A DNA stretch of 64,000 nt, from contig NZ_CP045915.1 in the NCBI RefSeq assembly GCF_009650095.1, forward strand, positions 1 to 64,000, given 5' to 3'. Source of the DNA: Gracilibacillus salitolerans. Its GTDB lineage: Bacteria > Bacillota > Bacilli > Bacillales > Amphibacillaceae. The notes below the pieces were generated by a model, which saw nothing but the letters and a program-made list of their open reading frames with translations, was not told where the DNA came from and did not search any database. Position numbers and translations under genes: made by a program. Shown here in pieces: positions 30,294-37,502 of the stretch. Numbering within the stretch: position 1 is the stretch's first letter; every line of letters starts with the position of its first letter.

Positions 30294-30575
30294 GTGGGGA
30301 TTGATTGGAGCGATTTATCGCTGCCTTTTAGTGTAGAAGATTTAATTTCAAGTGGTAGTGGTCTTTTGGGGTTTGTAGGCGCATTTGTTTTAGTAGGTTT
30401 AGCGTTTTTATTTGTACCTATGGTTATATATCTAATCAGAACGGCGGTGGGAACCTACCAAGATAATAAACTAAACGCCGATAAACCTAGAGATCAATAC
30501 ACTTTTGCTTCCAGGGTCAAACAAGACTTAACAGAGGATGGCATAGGGTATTGGATTAGAAATCGTAGGAAGTGA
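30294..30575 (+). CDS. Coat-like protein with C-terminal extension
   Basis: 93 residues, GTG start after AAAGGAGGT. Residues 1-55 are homologous to the coat-like proteins (LPFSVEDLISSGSGLLG, FVLVGLAFLFVPMVI); residues 56-93 are a hydrophilic extension (KLNADKPRDQYTFASRVKQD). It may be a minor or end-cap virion protein. Three bases separate its stop from the weak GTG of the next frame. Confidence 0.72.
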   Translation: MGIDWSDLSLPFSVEDLISSGSGLLGFVGAFVLVGLAFLFVPMVIYLIRTAVGTYQDNKLNADKPRDQYTFASRVKQDLTEDGIGYWIRNRRK

Positions 30576-30580
30576 AGCGC

Positions 30581-31645
30581 ATGAAAAAGATTTTACCTTT
30601 GTTTCTATTAGTATTTATAGCTTTGCCGATTAATGTTTTTGCTGCCGGAATTACTAGCAGCCAATACAACAGCGCCGACGATATTTATTATGTGTACCTG
30701 GACTTATCCGGGGTTGATACATTCACGATCACACAAGACAGCACCGGGGCAAGTTGGGACTATGAGACAGTACCAGGAACAGACTACACGACACTAACGT
30801 GTAACGGCTCCTTTACTTATACGTTTTACGATTCATCCGGCACATTACTAGCAACTGATAGCGTGACAGCTTCCGGTATACAGGATGAAAATTCAGCTTG
30901 TGAGGATGAACCGGACGACAGCACCGGGGAAAACGATAGCGGAGATAATAGTTATTGTGGATGCATTTTCCGCACACCAGGATGGAAAGAATACCTGGAT
31001 AAAATCGACGACGTTATAGGGGCGATTCCGCCGGCTCCCAATTGGGGCAATGTAGCCGATACATTTAGAGATTCTATTGTGCCAAGTTTAATAGGTGGTA
31101 TAGAAAACATGCTAGGTAGCCCACCTGGTCAAATGTCTGCTCCTGGTTATCCCGACGACCTGGACGACGGAAATTTACAAGAACCAACCGGACAGGAAGA
31201 CCCAGGGCTTGAAGGGTTTGACGATAGTGATATTAAAGACCAAGCGACGGATGTAGACTTCCGAGAGGATGAAAGCGGCGGCTTTGACATTGATAACCCA
31301 ATAGACGCCATGCCGGAGCAAGAAGTATTTGAGCCGGAAGAACCCGACAACCCAAGACCAGGAGAACCGGAAGAACCGGAGAACCCAACACCAACACCGG
31401 AGGAACCAGCAAACCCGATACCAGGAGAACCGGAAGAACCAAACAACCCAACGCCGACACCAAGCGAACCGGAAAACCCGGCTCCAACACCGGAAGAAGG
31501 AAGCAACCCGGCGCCGATACCGGAGGAAGAAGAAAGCGAAGCACCAACACCAGGAGAAACAGAAGGGAACTTCCCGATACCTGGTGATAGTGAGGGTGGT
31601 TATCTAATGCCAGGAGGAAATAACGACGGTTACCCAATGCCGTAA
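30581..31645 (+). CDS. Secreted Pro/Glu-rich repeat protein
   Basis: 354 residues from ATG 30581 (GTAGGAAG upstream). Signal peptide MKKILPLFLLVFIALPINVFA, a small N-terminal domain (about 20-115) with three Cys (SACE, YCGC), then an acidic stretch and, from about 250 to 335, repeats of the type EPEEPxNPxPTP; the end is Gly/Met/Pro-rich. No membrane anchor. The repeats are a likely stalk or wall-spanning linker. Placed between coat-like genes and the FN3 adhesin, it may be a virion or wall-interaction protein. Base composition is more GC-rich than the neighbours. Confidence 0.72.
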   Translation: MKKILPLFLLVFIALPINVFAAGITSSQYNSADDIYYVYLDLSGVDTFTITQDSTGASWDYETVPGTDYTTLTCNGSFTYTFYDSSGTLLATDSVTASGIQDENSACEDEPDDSTGENDSGDNSYCGCIFRTPGWKEYLDKIDDVIGAIPPAPNWGNVADTFRDSIVPSLIGGIENMLGSPPGQMSAPGYPDDLDDGNLQEPTGQEDPGLEGFDDSDIKDQATDVDFREDESGGFDIDNPIDAMPEQEVFEPEEPDNPRPGEPEEPENPTPTPEEPANPIPGEPEEPNNPTPTPSEPENPAPTPEEGSNPAPIPEEEESEAPTPGETEGNFPIPGDSEGGYLMPGGNNDGYPMP

Positions 31646-31662
31646 AAGAAAGGAGCGAACCA

Positions 31663-33087
31663 ATGAAAAAAATAATTTTTATGCTTATAGTGGCATTAAC
31701 ATTATCACTCATTCCATTAAGCAGCGTATTTGCAAGCACCTATGACTATCACGACGGTTTACTAGACGATAGCGAAAACATTGCAGATACTAATCTTCCG
31801 GGTGGTGGATACGATAACGACTTAAACACCGGAACAGGTACAACATACCGCGGTACATGGTTTATTGAATTTGTTAACCCGGTTGATATTATTGCTTATT
31901 ATATCGAGGGTACTGGTGGTAATGGTGCATGGCGGTTTTATTTTCATGACGGAACAGAAATAGTTTTAAATGATTATGCAAAGTATGGTTATTTTGAATT
32001 TGATCAAGTCTTTAGTGGGGTTGAACGAATAGAGATTGAACATGATGGTAGCTCTTATAACCTGATTAAAGAAGTTGACTTCTTTTCTGCTCCTACTGAC
32101 GATTTAACACCACCAGGAGAGGTTAGCAATCTATCCATTAATGAGGGTTACAACAGTTTAAATTTGAGCTGGTCAAACCCTAATGATGATGATTTTTCCG
32201 TTGTGAATATTTATCAAGATGATGTGTTAATCAAGGAAGGGTTAAAAGATGATCAATCTTATAAAGTAAATGATTTAGAAGATAACACAACATATCACTT
32301 CAAAATTACTACTGTAGACATATTCGGGAATGAATCAGAAGGAAAGACAATAGAAGGAACAACGCTAGAAATTGTGGATAGCGACGGCGACGGCATACCC
32401 GATCATGAGGACGAGTACCCAGACGACCCGGAAAACATACCACCGCCGGAGACAACAGACGAAGTGCCGGAGGTTGAGAATTTAGAAATTGAAGCAACAC
32501 CGGAAAGGGTAGACTTGTCCTGGAAAAAACCACTAAGATATTTTGGAAAAGCAACGATCTACCGGAAAACGACCGGAACCGTTACAAGTTTTAATATGAA
32601 TGATCTTAATCCTTTTGCAGCACAAACCGTTTATGCTGCCGAAGATTACGAACCGTTATTTGAGACAAATGGAACAACCTTTGCCGATCTTAGCGTAAAC
32701 GAAAACGACGAATACGAGTATAAAGTGACTAACACCTATGAAGGTATAGAAAGTAGAGGGGTAACGGTGCAAACAACTATCCCGGAACCTCCACTTGTTG
32801 ACACTTCCGACATGACGCTGCCTTTTGGTGTAGAGGGATTAATAGAAAGTGGTAACGGGCTATTACTTTTGATTGGGGGCTTTGTGTTATTAGCATTAGC
32901 TTTCCTATTTGTACCGAAAGTAATAGCAGCTATAAGGCAATCCTTTTCCGGTGGTAATGGAGCAACGCAAACAGCAGCGCCAGGAACCAGGGTAACCGAG
33001 AGACAACAAAAAATCATGACAGGGCAGAAGCAACGAGAACCGAGAGCGCCACGAATACCGAGAGAACCACGACAAGGGAGGGCGTAA
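31663..33087 (+). CDS. FN3 adhesin with C-terminal coat-like domain (pIII-like)
   Basis: 474 residues. Signal peptide (1-25); beta-rich N-terminal domain (about 26-145); fibronectin type III domain (150-234, PPGEVSNLSINEGYNSLNLSW); thrombospondin-type calcium motif DSDGDGIPDHEDE near 240; second FN3-like domain (270-370); then a domain matching the coat-like proteins (MTLPFGVEGLIESGNGLLLL, then FVLLALAFLFVPKVI, about 380-430); finally a basic Arg/Pro-rich tail. This is the expected build of a filamentous-phage tip adsorption protein: exported receptor-binding domains held in the filament by a coat-like helix. Confidence 0.75.
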   Translation: MKKIIFMLIVALTLSLIPLSSVFASTYDYHDGLLDDSENIADTNLPGGGYDNDLNTGTGTTYRGTWFIEFVNPVDIIAYYIEGTGGNGAWRFYFHDGTEIVLNDYAKYGYFEFDQVFSGVERIEIEHDGSSYNLIKEVDFFSAPTDDLTPPGEVSNLSINEGYNSLNLSWSNPNDDDFSVVNIYQDDVLIKEGLKDDQSYKVNDLEDNTTYHFKITTVDIFGNESEGKTIEGTTLEIVDSDGDGIPDHEDEYPDDPENIPPPETTDEVPEVENLEIEATPERVDLSWKKPLRYFGKATIYRKTTGTVTSFNMNDLNPFAAQTVYAAEDYEPLFETNGTTFADLSVNENDEYEYKVTNTYEGIESRGVTVQTTIPEPPLVDTSDMTLPFGVEGLIESGNGLLLLIGGFVLLALAFLFVPKVIAAIRQSFSGGNGATQTAAPGTRVTERQQKIMTGQKQREPRAPRIPREPRQGRA

Positions 33088-33089
33088 CT

Positions 33090-33248
33090 ATGAATAGCAA
33101 TTTGTTACAAGCGACAATTGAAGTTGTATTTATGGGGCATATGATGTATGTTGCCCCCTTCCTTCTCTTGATGATGTCCGTTTTGTTTATTGATAGAATT
33201 GTAGACTTTATAAAAACGGTCGTAGCAAACAAAAGGACAGGTTACTAA
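33090..33248 (+). CDS. Membrane microprotein, 52 residues
   Basis: MNSNLLQATIEVVFMGHMMY, one helix (VAPFLLLMMSVLFI), then a basic C-terminus (VVANKRTGY). AGGGAGG upstream; the stop overlaps the next ATG. Role unknown. Confidence 0.7.
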   Translation: MNSNLLQATIEVVFMGHMMYVAPFLLLMMSVLFIDRIVDFIKTVVANKRTGY

Positions 33249-33697
33249 TGGGCATTATTGGTGATGTTTTATCCTGGTTAGGTGCTTTAATATGGGGCGC
33301 TATTCAATGGCTGTTAGAAGGTATCGGGAAATTTATTCAAACGCTAATAGATATTATCGTAGCCTTTTTTCAAGTTATTTATGATCTTATCCAGGGCTTG
33401 CTTTATTTGCTCTATATGATAGGCGTATTAGCCGTTAAGCTGTTTCAAGTGTTACTGGAAGCCGGAGGGCTTTTGTGGTCGCTTGCAGTTGGTTTTGCTC
33501 GAACGTTAGGAAGTTTAGCTTATAGTCCACGATCTAGTGGCGGTCATGGTTATTCCGATATGGTTGGGCGATTATTCGAGAATCTCACACCGTTACAATT
33601 AGAGCCGATAGCTTATATTTTATTGTTTGCTATATGGTTTACAACAGCAATCGGAGCCATGAAGTTAATTTCAAGTATACGAGTTGGTGGCGATTAG
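33248..33697 (+). CDS. Multi-span membrane protein, 149 residues
   Basis: Three or four hydrophobic segments (about 5-25, 30-50, 52-85, 125-145) and an intervening Ser/Gly-rich loop (SPRSSGGHGYSD). It could be a virion end protein (pVI-like) or part of the export channel. Overlaps the preceding stop and abuts the next gene. Confidence 0.7.
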   Translation: MGIIGDVLSWLGALIWGAIQWLLEGIGKFIQTLIDIIVAFFQVIYDLIQGLLYLLYMIGVLAVKLFQVLLEAGGLLWSLAVGFARTLGSLAYSPRSSGGHGYSDMVGRLFENLTPLQLEPIAYILLFAIWFTTAIGAMKLISSIRVGGD

Positions 33698-33979
33698 ATG
33701 CACGTATTAGAAACCATTAAAAGTTTTATAGATAAGATATTTCAACCCCCTATAGGCTTTCTTGATCTTGCTATTGAGAGAATACAGGGCATTCAATTAG
33801 TGACAGCCCAGGGCTTAGATATTGGATCATATTTTGCAGTTTTTGGAGACTTGCCTGGCGTATGGCAAATGGTAGTCTCTTCTATTTTACTCTCTACTGT
33901 GCTGCTAGGCACACTATTAATCTTTAGATCAGTAATGAGAATGTACTACAGCGTGAAAGAAGGTGTTAAGTGGTGGTAG
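33698..33979 (+). CDS. Membrane protein, 93 residues
   Basis: Amphipathic N-terminal half (FIDKIFQPPIGFLDLAIERI) and one strong C-terminal helix (MVVSSILLSTVLLGTLLIF). It starts directly after the preceding stop. Candidate minor virion or assembly protein. Confidence 0.7.
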   Translation: MHVLETIKSFIDKIFQPPIGFLDLAIERIQGIQLVTAQGLDIGSYFAVFGDLPGVWQMVVSSILLSTVLLGTLLIFRSVMRMYYSVKEGVKWW

Positions 33980-34110
33980 ACGCATTTTTCTATATGTTTG
34001 TTGTTGGAGCCGGGACAAGCGCCGGGGTTGCAAGTGTGGTCTTTGTCTCCTGGAAAGTATACCAACGTTCAGCTAATAAACAACCAAAAAGAAAACGAAA
34101 GGTAGTGTAA
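33973..34110 (+). CDS. Membrane microprotein, 45 residues
   Basis: GTG start overlapping the previous gene's end (GVKWW). One helix (FFYMFVVGAGTSAGVASVVF) and a strongly basic tail (NKQPKRKRKVV). Too short for routine gene calls, but frame, overlap and topology fit the series. Confidence 0.62.
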   Translation: MVDAFFYMFVVGAGTSAGVASVVFVSWKVYQRSANKQPKRKRKVV

Positions 34111-34113
34111 CAA

Positions 34114-34503
34114 ATGGGACTATTGAAAAGAAAGACAGAAGATGAATTTAACCTAGAAACGGACGACTTGCTAATAATATTCGATAACGACAAGAAAACA
34201 AGTGATATTAAGCACGTAACAGATATTACAGACGATTCCGTGATTTGTATGGGGTACTATAAAGTGCCCCTGGCAGATTGTGAGATTACTGTAGGAGAAA
34301 TGGGGCGCAACTTCTTTTATCGTGCTCCTTCTCGATCTATCCATGAAACAGAACGACTTGCACAATTAGAAATGAATACCGTATTTAGTCAGATCACAGC
34401 GTATCAGCCCCCGGCTTTGCCTACAAGTTTGGACTGGACGAAAGGAATATTATTCGCTTTGATCTTCATTGCATTTATTATTATCGCAGTTGTAGCAACT
34501 TAG
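34114..34503 (+). CDS. C-tail-anchored membrane protein, 129 residues
   Basis: Cytosolic N-terminal domain of about 100 residues and one C-terminal membrane helix (ILFALIFIAFIIIAVVAT). Because the Zot-like ATPase of this element has no membrane segment, this protein may provide the membrane partner of the assembly machine (inference). Confidence 0.7.
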   Translation: MGLLKRKTEDEFNLETDDLLIIFDNDKKTSDIKHVTDITDDSVICMGYYKVPLADCEITVGEMGRNFFYRAPSRSIHETERLAQLEMNTVFSQITAYQPPALPTSLDWTKGILFALIFIAFIIIAVVAT

Positions 34504-34522
34504 TAGACCATGAGGGAAAAAC

Positions 34523-34678
34523 ATGGACGAGTCAATGTATCGATTACTTTATGAACTTAAAGGGATGGTTACTTCCACTTTGGAAGCGTCCGAACATTCC
34601 GACGAGGTTTTAAGACCTTGCTTAGATTTAGTAGAAAACAAACTGATAGAGATTTTCGAGAAAATACCGCATAAGTAG
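34523..34678 (+). CDS. Small acidic helical protein, 51 residues
   Basis: MDESMYRLLYELKGMVTSTL followed by EASEHSDEVLRPCLDLVENK and a short helical end. Soluble. RBS-like GAGGGAAAA upstream. Role unknown. Confidence 0.55.
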   Translation: MDESMYRLLYELKGMVTSTLEASEHSDEVLRPCLDLVENKLIEIFEKIPHK

Positions 34679-34737
34679 TGTTGCTAGAAGGCTCTCACGC
34701 TTAACGAAAACGAAATAGAAAGGTAGTTGGTCACTCA

Positions 34738-35106
34738 ATGCAAAATACAGAGCAACAAAACGCACATTCAAATGCCGATAAGCTGCAATCTGTTATAAGT
34801 GATGATCTTTTCCCCCAGGTGCAGCACATATCAGACGTAAAGCAAGTAATAGAGGAAATGCAAGGCAAGTCACAGAACTTACGAGAACCACAAGTTAAGG
34901 CTTTGCTTTTCCTGGAACGATTAGGACAAAACGAATATTTACACAAAGAAGGCAGCCCCTATAAAGAATTAATTGAATATATCAAGAAACAAGGTAAAAC
35001 GGACGTTGCAAACCCGGAATACTATTTAGATACGATAGAAGCACTTATCCCGAAACCGCCGAAGCCTATTGTAATGGCTCCGGATGGAAAGGGGGCGAAA
35101 AGATAA
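34738..35106 (+). CDS. Hypothetical protein preceding Zot-like gene
   Basis: 122 residues, soluble, helical, Gln/Glu-rich. Overlaps the Zot-like ATPase gene by one base (TAATG). Not recognised; tight coupling suggests an accessory of the ATPase. Confidence 0.68.
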   Translation: MQNTEQQNAHSNADKLQSVISDDLFPQVQHISDVKQVIEEMQGKSQNLREPQVKALLFLERLGQNEYLHKEGSPYKELIEYIKKQGKTDVANPEYYLDTIEALIPKPPKPIVMAPDGKGAKR

Positions 35107-35732
35107 TGGCGCACCACTTTTTTATCCAGGGACCACTTGGGGGTGGTAAAACCTTTTTAATGTCGCTCCTGGCTCACCATTGGAAAGCAAAAACAGAAGC
35201 CCAGGGCGGACGAGTAGAATTGTTTAGTAACTATGAACTTGCTGACAGTTACCCCATGACGCATTACACAGATTGGTACAAGGTAGCCGAAGCGCAAGGC
35301 TCTATTTGTTGCTGGGATGAAGCACACATGGCATTTAGTAATCGTAGGTGGAACAAATACGGGCAAGGATTAGCAACAGAAGTCATGATGTATACAAGAA
35401 AAATGCAATCTGTTCAGTTTTATTGTAGCCCTTCTATTTATAACGTTGATAGCCGTATAAGGCAGATTATGGAGGTTTTAATCACAACTAGAAAAGTGGG
35501 GGATAAAGGATTCTCTTTGCACTTTAGAGACTTTCAAACCAACGAACACATGCACACTCAATTTATACCCATGTGGAAAGCTAAACGTTTTTTTAAATTA
35601 AAGTTATATGATTCCTGGAACATGGTCAAAGGCTTTCCTTTGCCAGGAACAGAAAGAGAAGGAAATGAGTTTTTCGACGTAATAGAAGACATTCACGATC
35701 GAGCAAGGGGGAAAATACGTGTTAGAAGTTAA
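35106..35732 (+). CDS. Zot/pI-like filamentous-phage assembly ATPase
   Basis: 208 residues. Walker A GPLGGGKT (residues 9-16), then FSNYELAD, Walker B in ICCWDEAH (Asp71, Glu72), SNRRWNKYGQG and SPSIYNVDSRIRQIME: the zonular-occludens-toxin fold that marks inoviruses. In known phages the ATPase drives extrusion of ssDNA and coat subunits through the membrane. Odd: the usual membrane helix and outer domain after the ATPase are absent, so anchoring must come from another protein. GGGGGC upstream; overlaps both neighbours. Confidence 0.86.
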   Translation: MAHHFFIQGPLGGGKTFLMSLLAHHWKAKTEAQGGRVELFSNYELADSYPMTHYTDWYKVAEAQGSICCWDEAHMAFSNRRWNKYGQGLATEVMMYTRKMQSVQFYCSPSIYNVDSRIRQIMEVLITTRKVGDKGFSLHFRDFQTNEHMHTQFIPMWKAKRFFKLKLYDSWNMVKGFPLPGTEREGNEFFDVIEDIHDRARGKIRVRS

Positions 35733-36063
35733 AGAGATCAGCATAGTGCCGAAAGGATACAAGAATAAAGACCCTAGGACTTTACCGTATTTATATCCGG
35801 AGACATTAAACGTTGTTGCGTACGCCAGGAGCCTACAAAAGTTTACGTTTTATCAGACTTTAGAAGTTGCCGAGGACTTAGCAAAGCGTCAAGGTTTTAT
35901 CTTGCTGCCGTTTGATTGCATTCATTGGAATCGTGCCAAAAACTACGGTGCAGATCGTAAAATAAAGATCGGTAGGCGCTCCTTTTTTCTCATGAAGCCC
36001 GACGAACTAACAAAAGGTGAAAAACGCAAATTAGAGACATATATAGACGATTTAAAGGTGTGA
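35719..36063 (+). CDS. Hypothetical protein, 114 residues
   Basis: GTG start overlapping the Zot-like gene by 14 bases, after AAGGGGGA. Soluble, basic, with FYQTLEVAEDLAKRQGFI and RKIKIGRRSFFLMKPDEL. Not recognised. Its conserved-looking overlap suggests a partner of the ATPase. Confidence 0.68.
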   Translation: MLEVKEISIVPKGYKNKDPRTLPYLYPETLNVVAYARSLQKFTFYQTLEVAEDLAKRQGFILLPFDCIHWNRAKNYGADRKIKIGRRSFFLMKPDELTKGEKRKLETYIDDLKV

Positions 36064-36082
36064 GGAGGATTAACATATTAAC

Positions 36083-36463
36083 ATGTTATTAAGATTAGAC
36101 CAAAGCGAGACAGCTTTATTATTGGCTCATATGGCTATGACAAGAAAAAGTGCTAGAAACACATTCAAAAGGAACCACAAGAACGAAAAAAAAGAGTTGC
36201 TGCAATCTTTTGACGAGGTAAAAGATTGCCTGGAGGAAGTAATAGAAAACACAAACGAGGAAGTAAGAGACCAGGTGAACAACTTTCATTTTAATGTACG
36301 AGAGGTAAAAATGATTCATTCTTTTCTTTCTAGTTACATTCCGTTACTTTCTGAAACGATTAAGAAAGCCGGAGCAAAAGAAGGAGACAAAGAACAAATA
36401 AAAGCACTAGAAAAGATTAAAGAATACTCTCACAAACTGTTAGAAGGTGCTAGCGTTGTATAA
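36083..36463 (+). CDS. Hypothetical helical protein, 126 residues
   Basis: Largely coiled-coil-like, charged; no membrane helix. Its end overlaps the start of the transglycosylase gene. Not recognised. Confidence 0.65.
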   Translation: MLLRLDQSETALLLAHMAMTRKSARNTFKRNHKNEKKELLQSFDEVKDCLEEVIENTNEEVRDQVNNFHFNVREVKMIHSFLSSYIPLLSETIKKAGAKEGDKEQIKALEKIKEYSHKLLEGASVV

Positions 36464-37118
36464 ACTTTTACTATTATCTATTATCGGTTTTTTTGTGTAT
36501 GTTTTTCCGGTTTCTGCTGCCGATCTACACGTGCAGGAACAAAAATACGAAAAGCAACTGGAAGAGATCGAAAAGAAAAAAGACCAGACGACCAACAAAA
36601 AGGAATTAATAGAGTTAACCAGGGAGGAAAGTGAAAAAGCAGCGTATAAAAGGGCGTATAGTAAAGCGATAGAATACAAGCAAGAAAACACGTTCATAGC
36701 TTCATATAATCCAAACACCGGACACGATCTGCAATATATCGACTTGTACAAGCAAGCAGCAGCACAATATAAAATCGATTGGACTTTGCTTGCAGCCGTG
36801 CACGACCAGGAGACTAATTTTTCTAATCATGCAACCATGATAAGTAGCGCCGGAGCGTTAGGACATATGCAGTTTATGCCTGGAACGTGGGAGCATTACG
36901 GTGTAGACGCAAACGGAAACGGCAAAAGAGATCCGTATGAGATCGAGGACGCTATTTTTTCCGCAGCTAATTACTTAGCAGCAACTGGAGCAGCCAAAGG
37001 CGAAATAAAAAGTGCCTTATGGGCTTACAATCATTCCACAGAGTACGGCTTAGAAGTGATGGCGAAACAAGAATATTATAAGAACAATTACCAGGAGGAA
37101 AGAGATGACTATAGGTAA
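36456..37118 (+). CDS. Exported SLT lytic transglycosylase
   Basis: About 220 residues from TTG 36456 (AAGGTG upstream; GTG 36447 is an alternative). Signal peptide (YKLLLLSIIGFFVYVFPVSA), a charged coiled-coil region (25-70), then a soluble-lytic-transglycosylase domain: DWTLLAAVHDQETNF with catalytic Glu at about 119, SAGALGHMQFMPGTW, and AIFSAANYLAA, ALWAYNHST. It cleaves peptidoglycan outside the membrane. For a filament leaving a Gram-positive cell, such an enzyme could open the wall in place of the outer-membrane secretin. Confidence 0.85.
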   Translation: MYKLLLLSIIGFFVYVFPVSAADLHVQEQKYEKQLEEIEKKKDQTTNKKELIELTREESEKAAYKRAYSKAIEYKQENTFIASYNPNTGHDLQYIDLYKQAAAQYKIDWTLLAAVHDQETNFSNHATMISSAGALGHMQFMPGTWEHYGVDANGNGKRDPYEIEDAIFSAANYLAATGAAKGEIKSALWAYNHSTEYGLEVMAKQEYYKNNYQEERDDYR

Positions 37119-37248
37119 AATTAGAACGATTTTATACAAAGTAGCAAAGGTTTTGGGTGATGTGAATGCAATACGAAAAGGAAAAATAAAACAGCGTATT
37201 AAAAATAGAGTTGTTGGTAAGTTTGCAGCAAAAAGATTATTTAAATAG
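37105..37248 (+). CDS. Small basic protein, 47 residues
   Basis: ATG after AGGAGGAA, overlapping the transglycosylase gene by 14 bases. Lys/Arg-rich throughout (KGKIKQRIKNRVVGKFAAKR). Could bind phage DNA or cell-wall polymers. Last gene of the late operon; no T-run terminator is obvious behind it. Confidence 0.6.
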   Translation: MTIGKIRTILYKVAKVLGDVNAIRKGKIKQRIKNRVVGKFAAKRLFK

Positions 37249-37333
37249 GGCTAAATTTGCCTTTTTCTTTATTATATAAAGATAGTTCGATAGACTTAAA
37301 GTTTAAATTTAATTTGCAAAATTCTGAAATACG

Positions 37334-37362
37334 TTGGCGCTATGTTAAAAACATGGTAAAAT
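37334..37362 (+). promoter_or_regulatory. Promoter of the PARIS-like pair
   Basis: TTGGCG (37334-37339), 17 bases, TAAAAT (37357-37362). The spacer holds ATGTT-AAA-AACAT, a perfect inverted repeat (37342-37354) that could be an operator. The leader to the first gene is about 135 bases. Confidence 0.55.
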
Positions 37363-37502
37363 ATAACTAATAATTGTAAACATGAAGTGAAGAGAATTGT
37401 TTGAATTTCATATACAATAAAATGATAGAAAGGTATTTAAAGAATTTTAGAGCAGAAAATTATCAATTCAAAAAAATATTCCAGATTTAGGGAGGCAAGT
37501 AT

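Noticed and set aside
31147..31739. Long minus-strand open frames opposite the Pro-rich gene
   Set aside because: They mirror the proline/glutamate repeats, are low complexity, and have no RBS.
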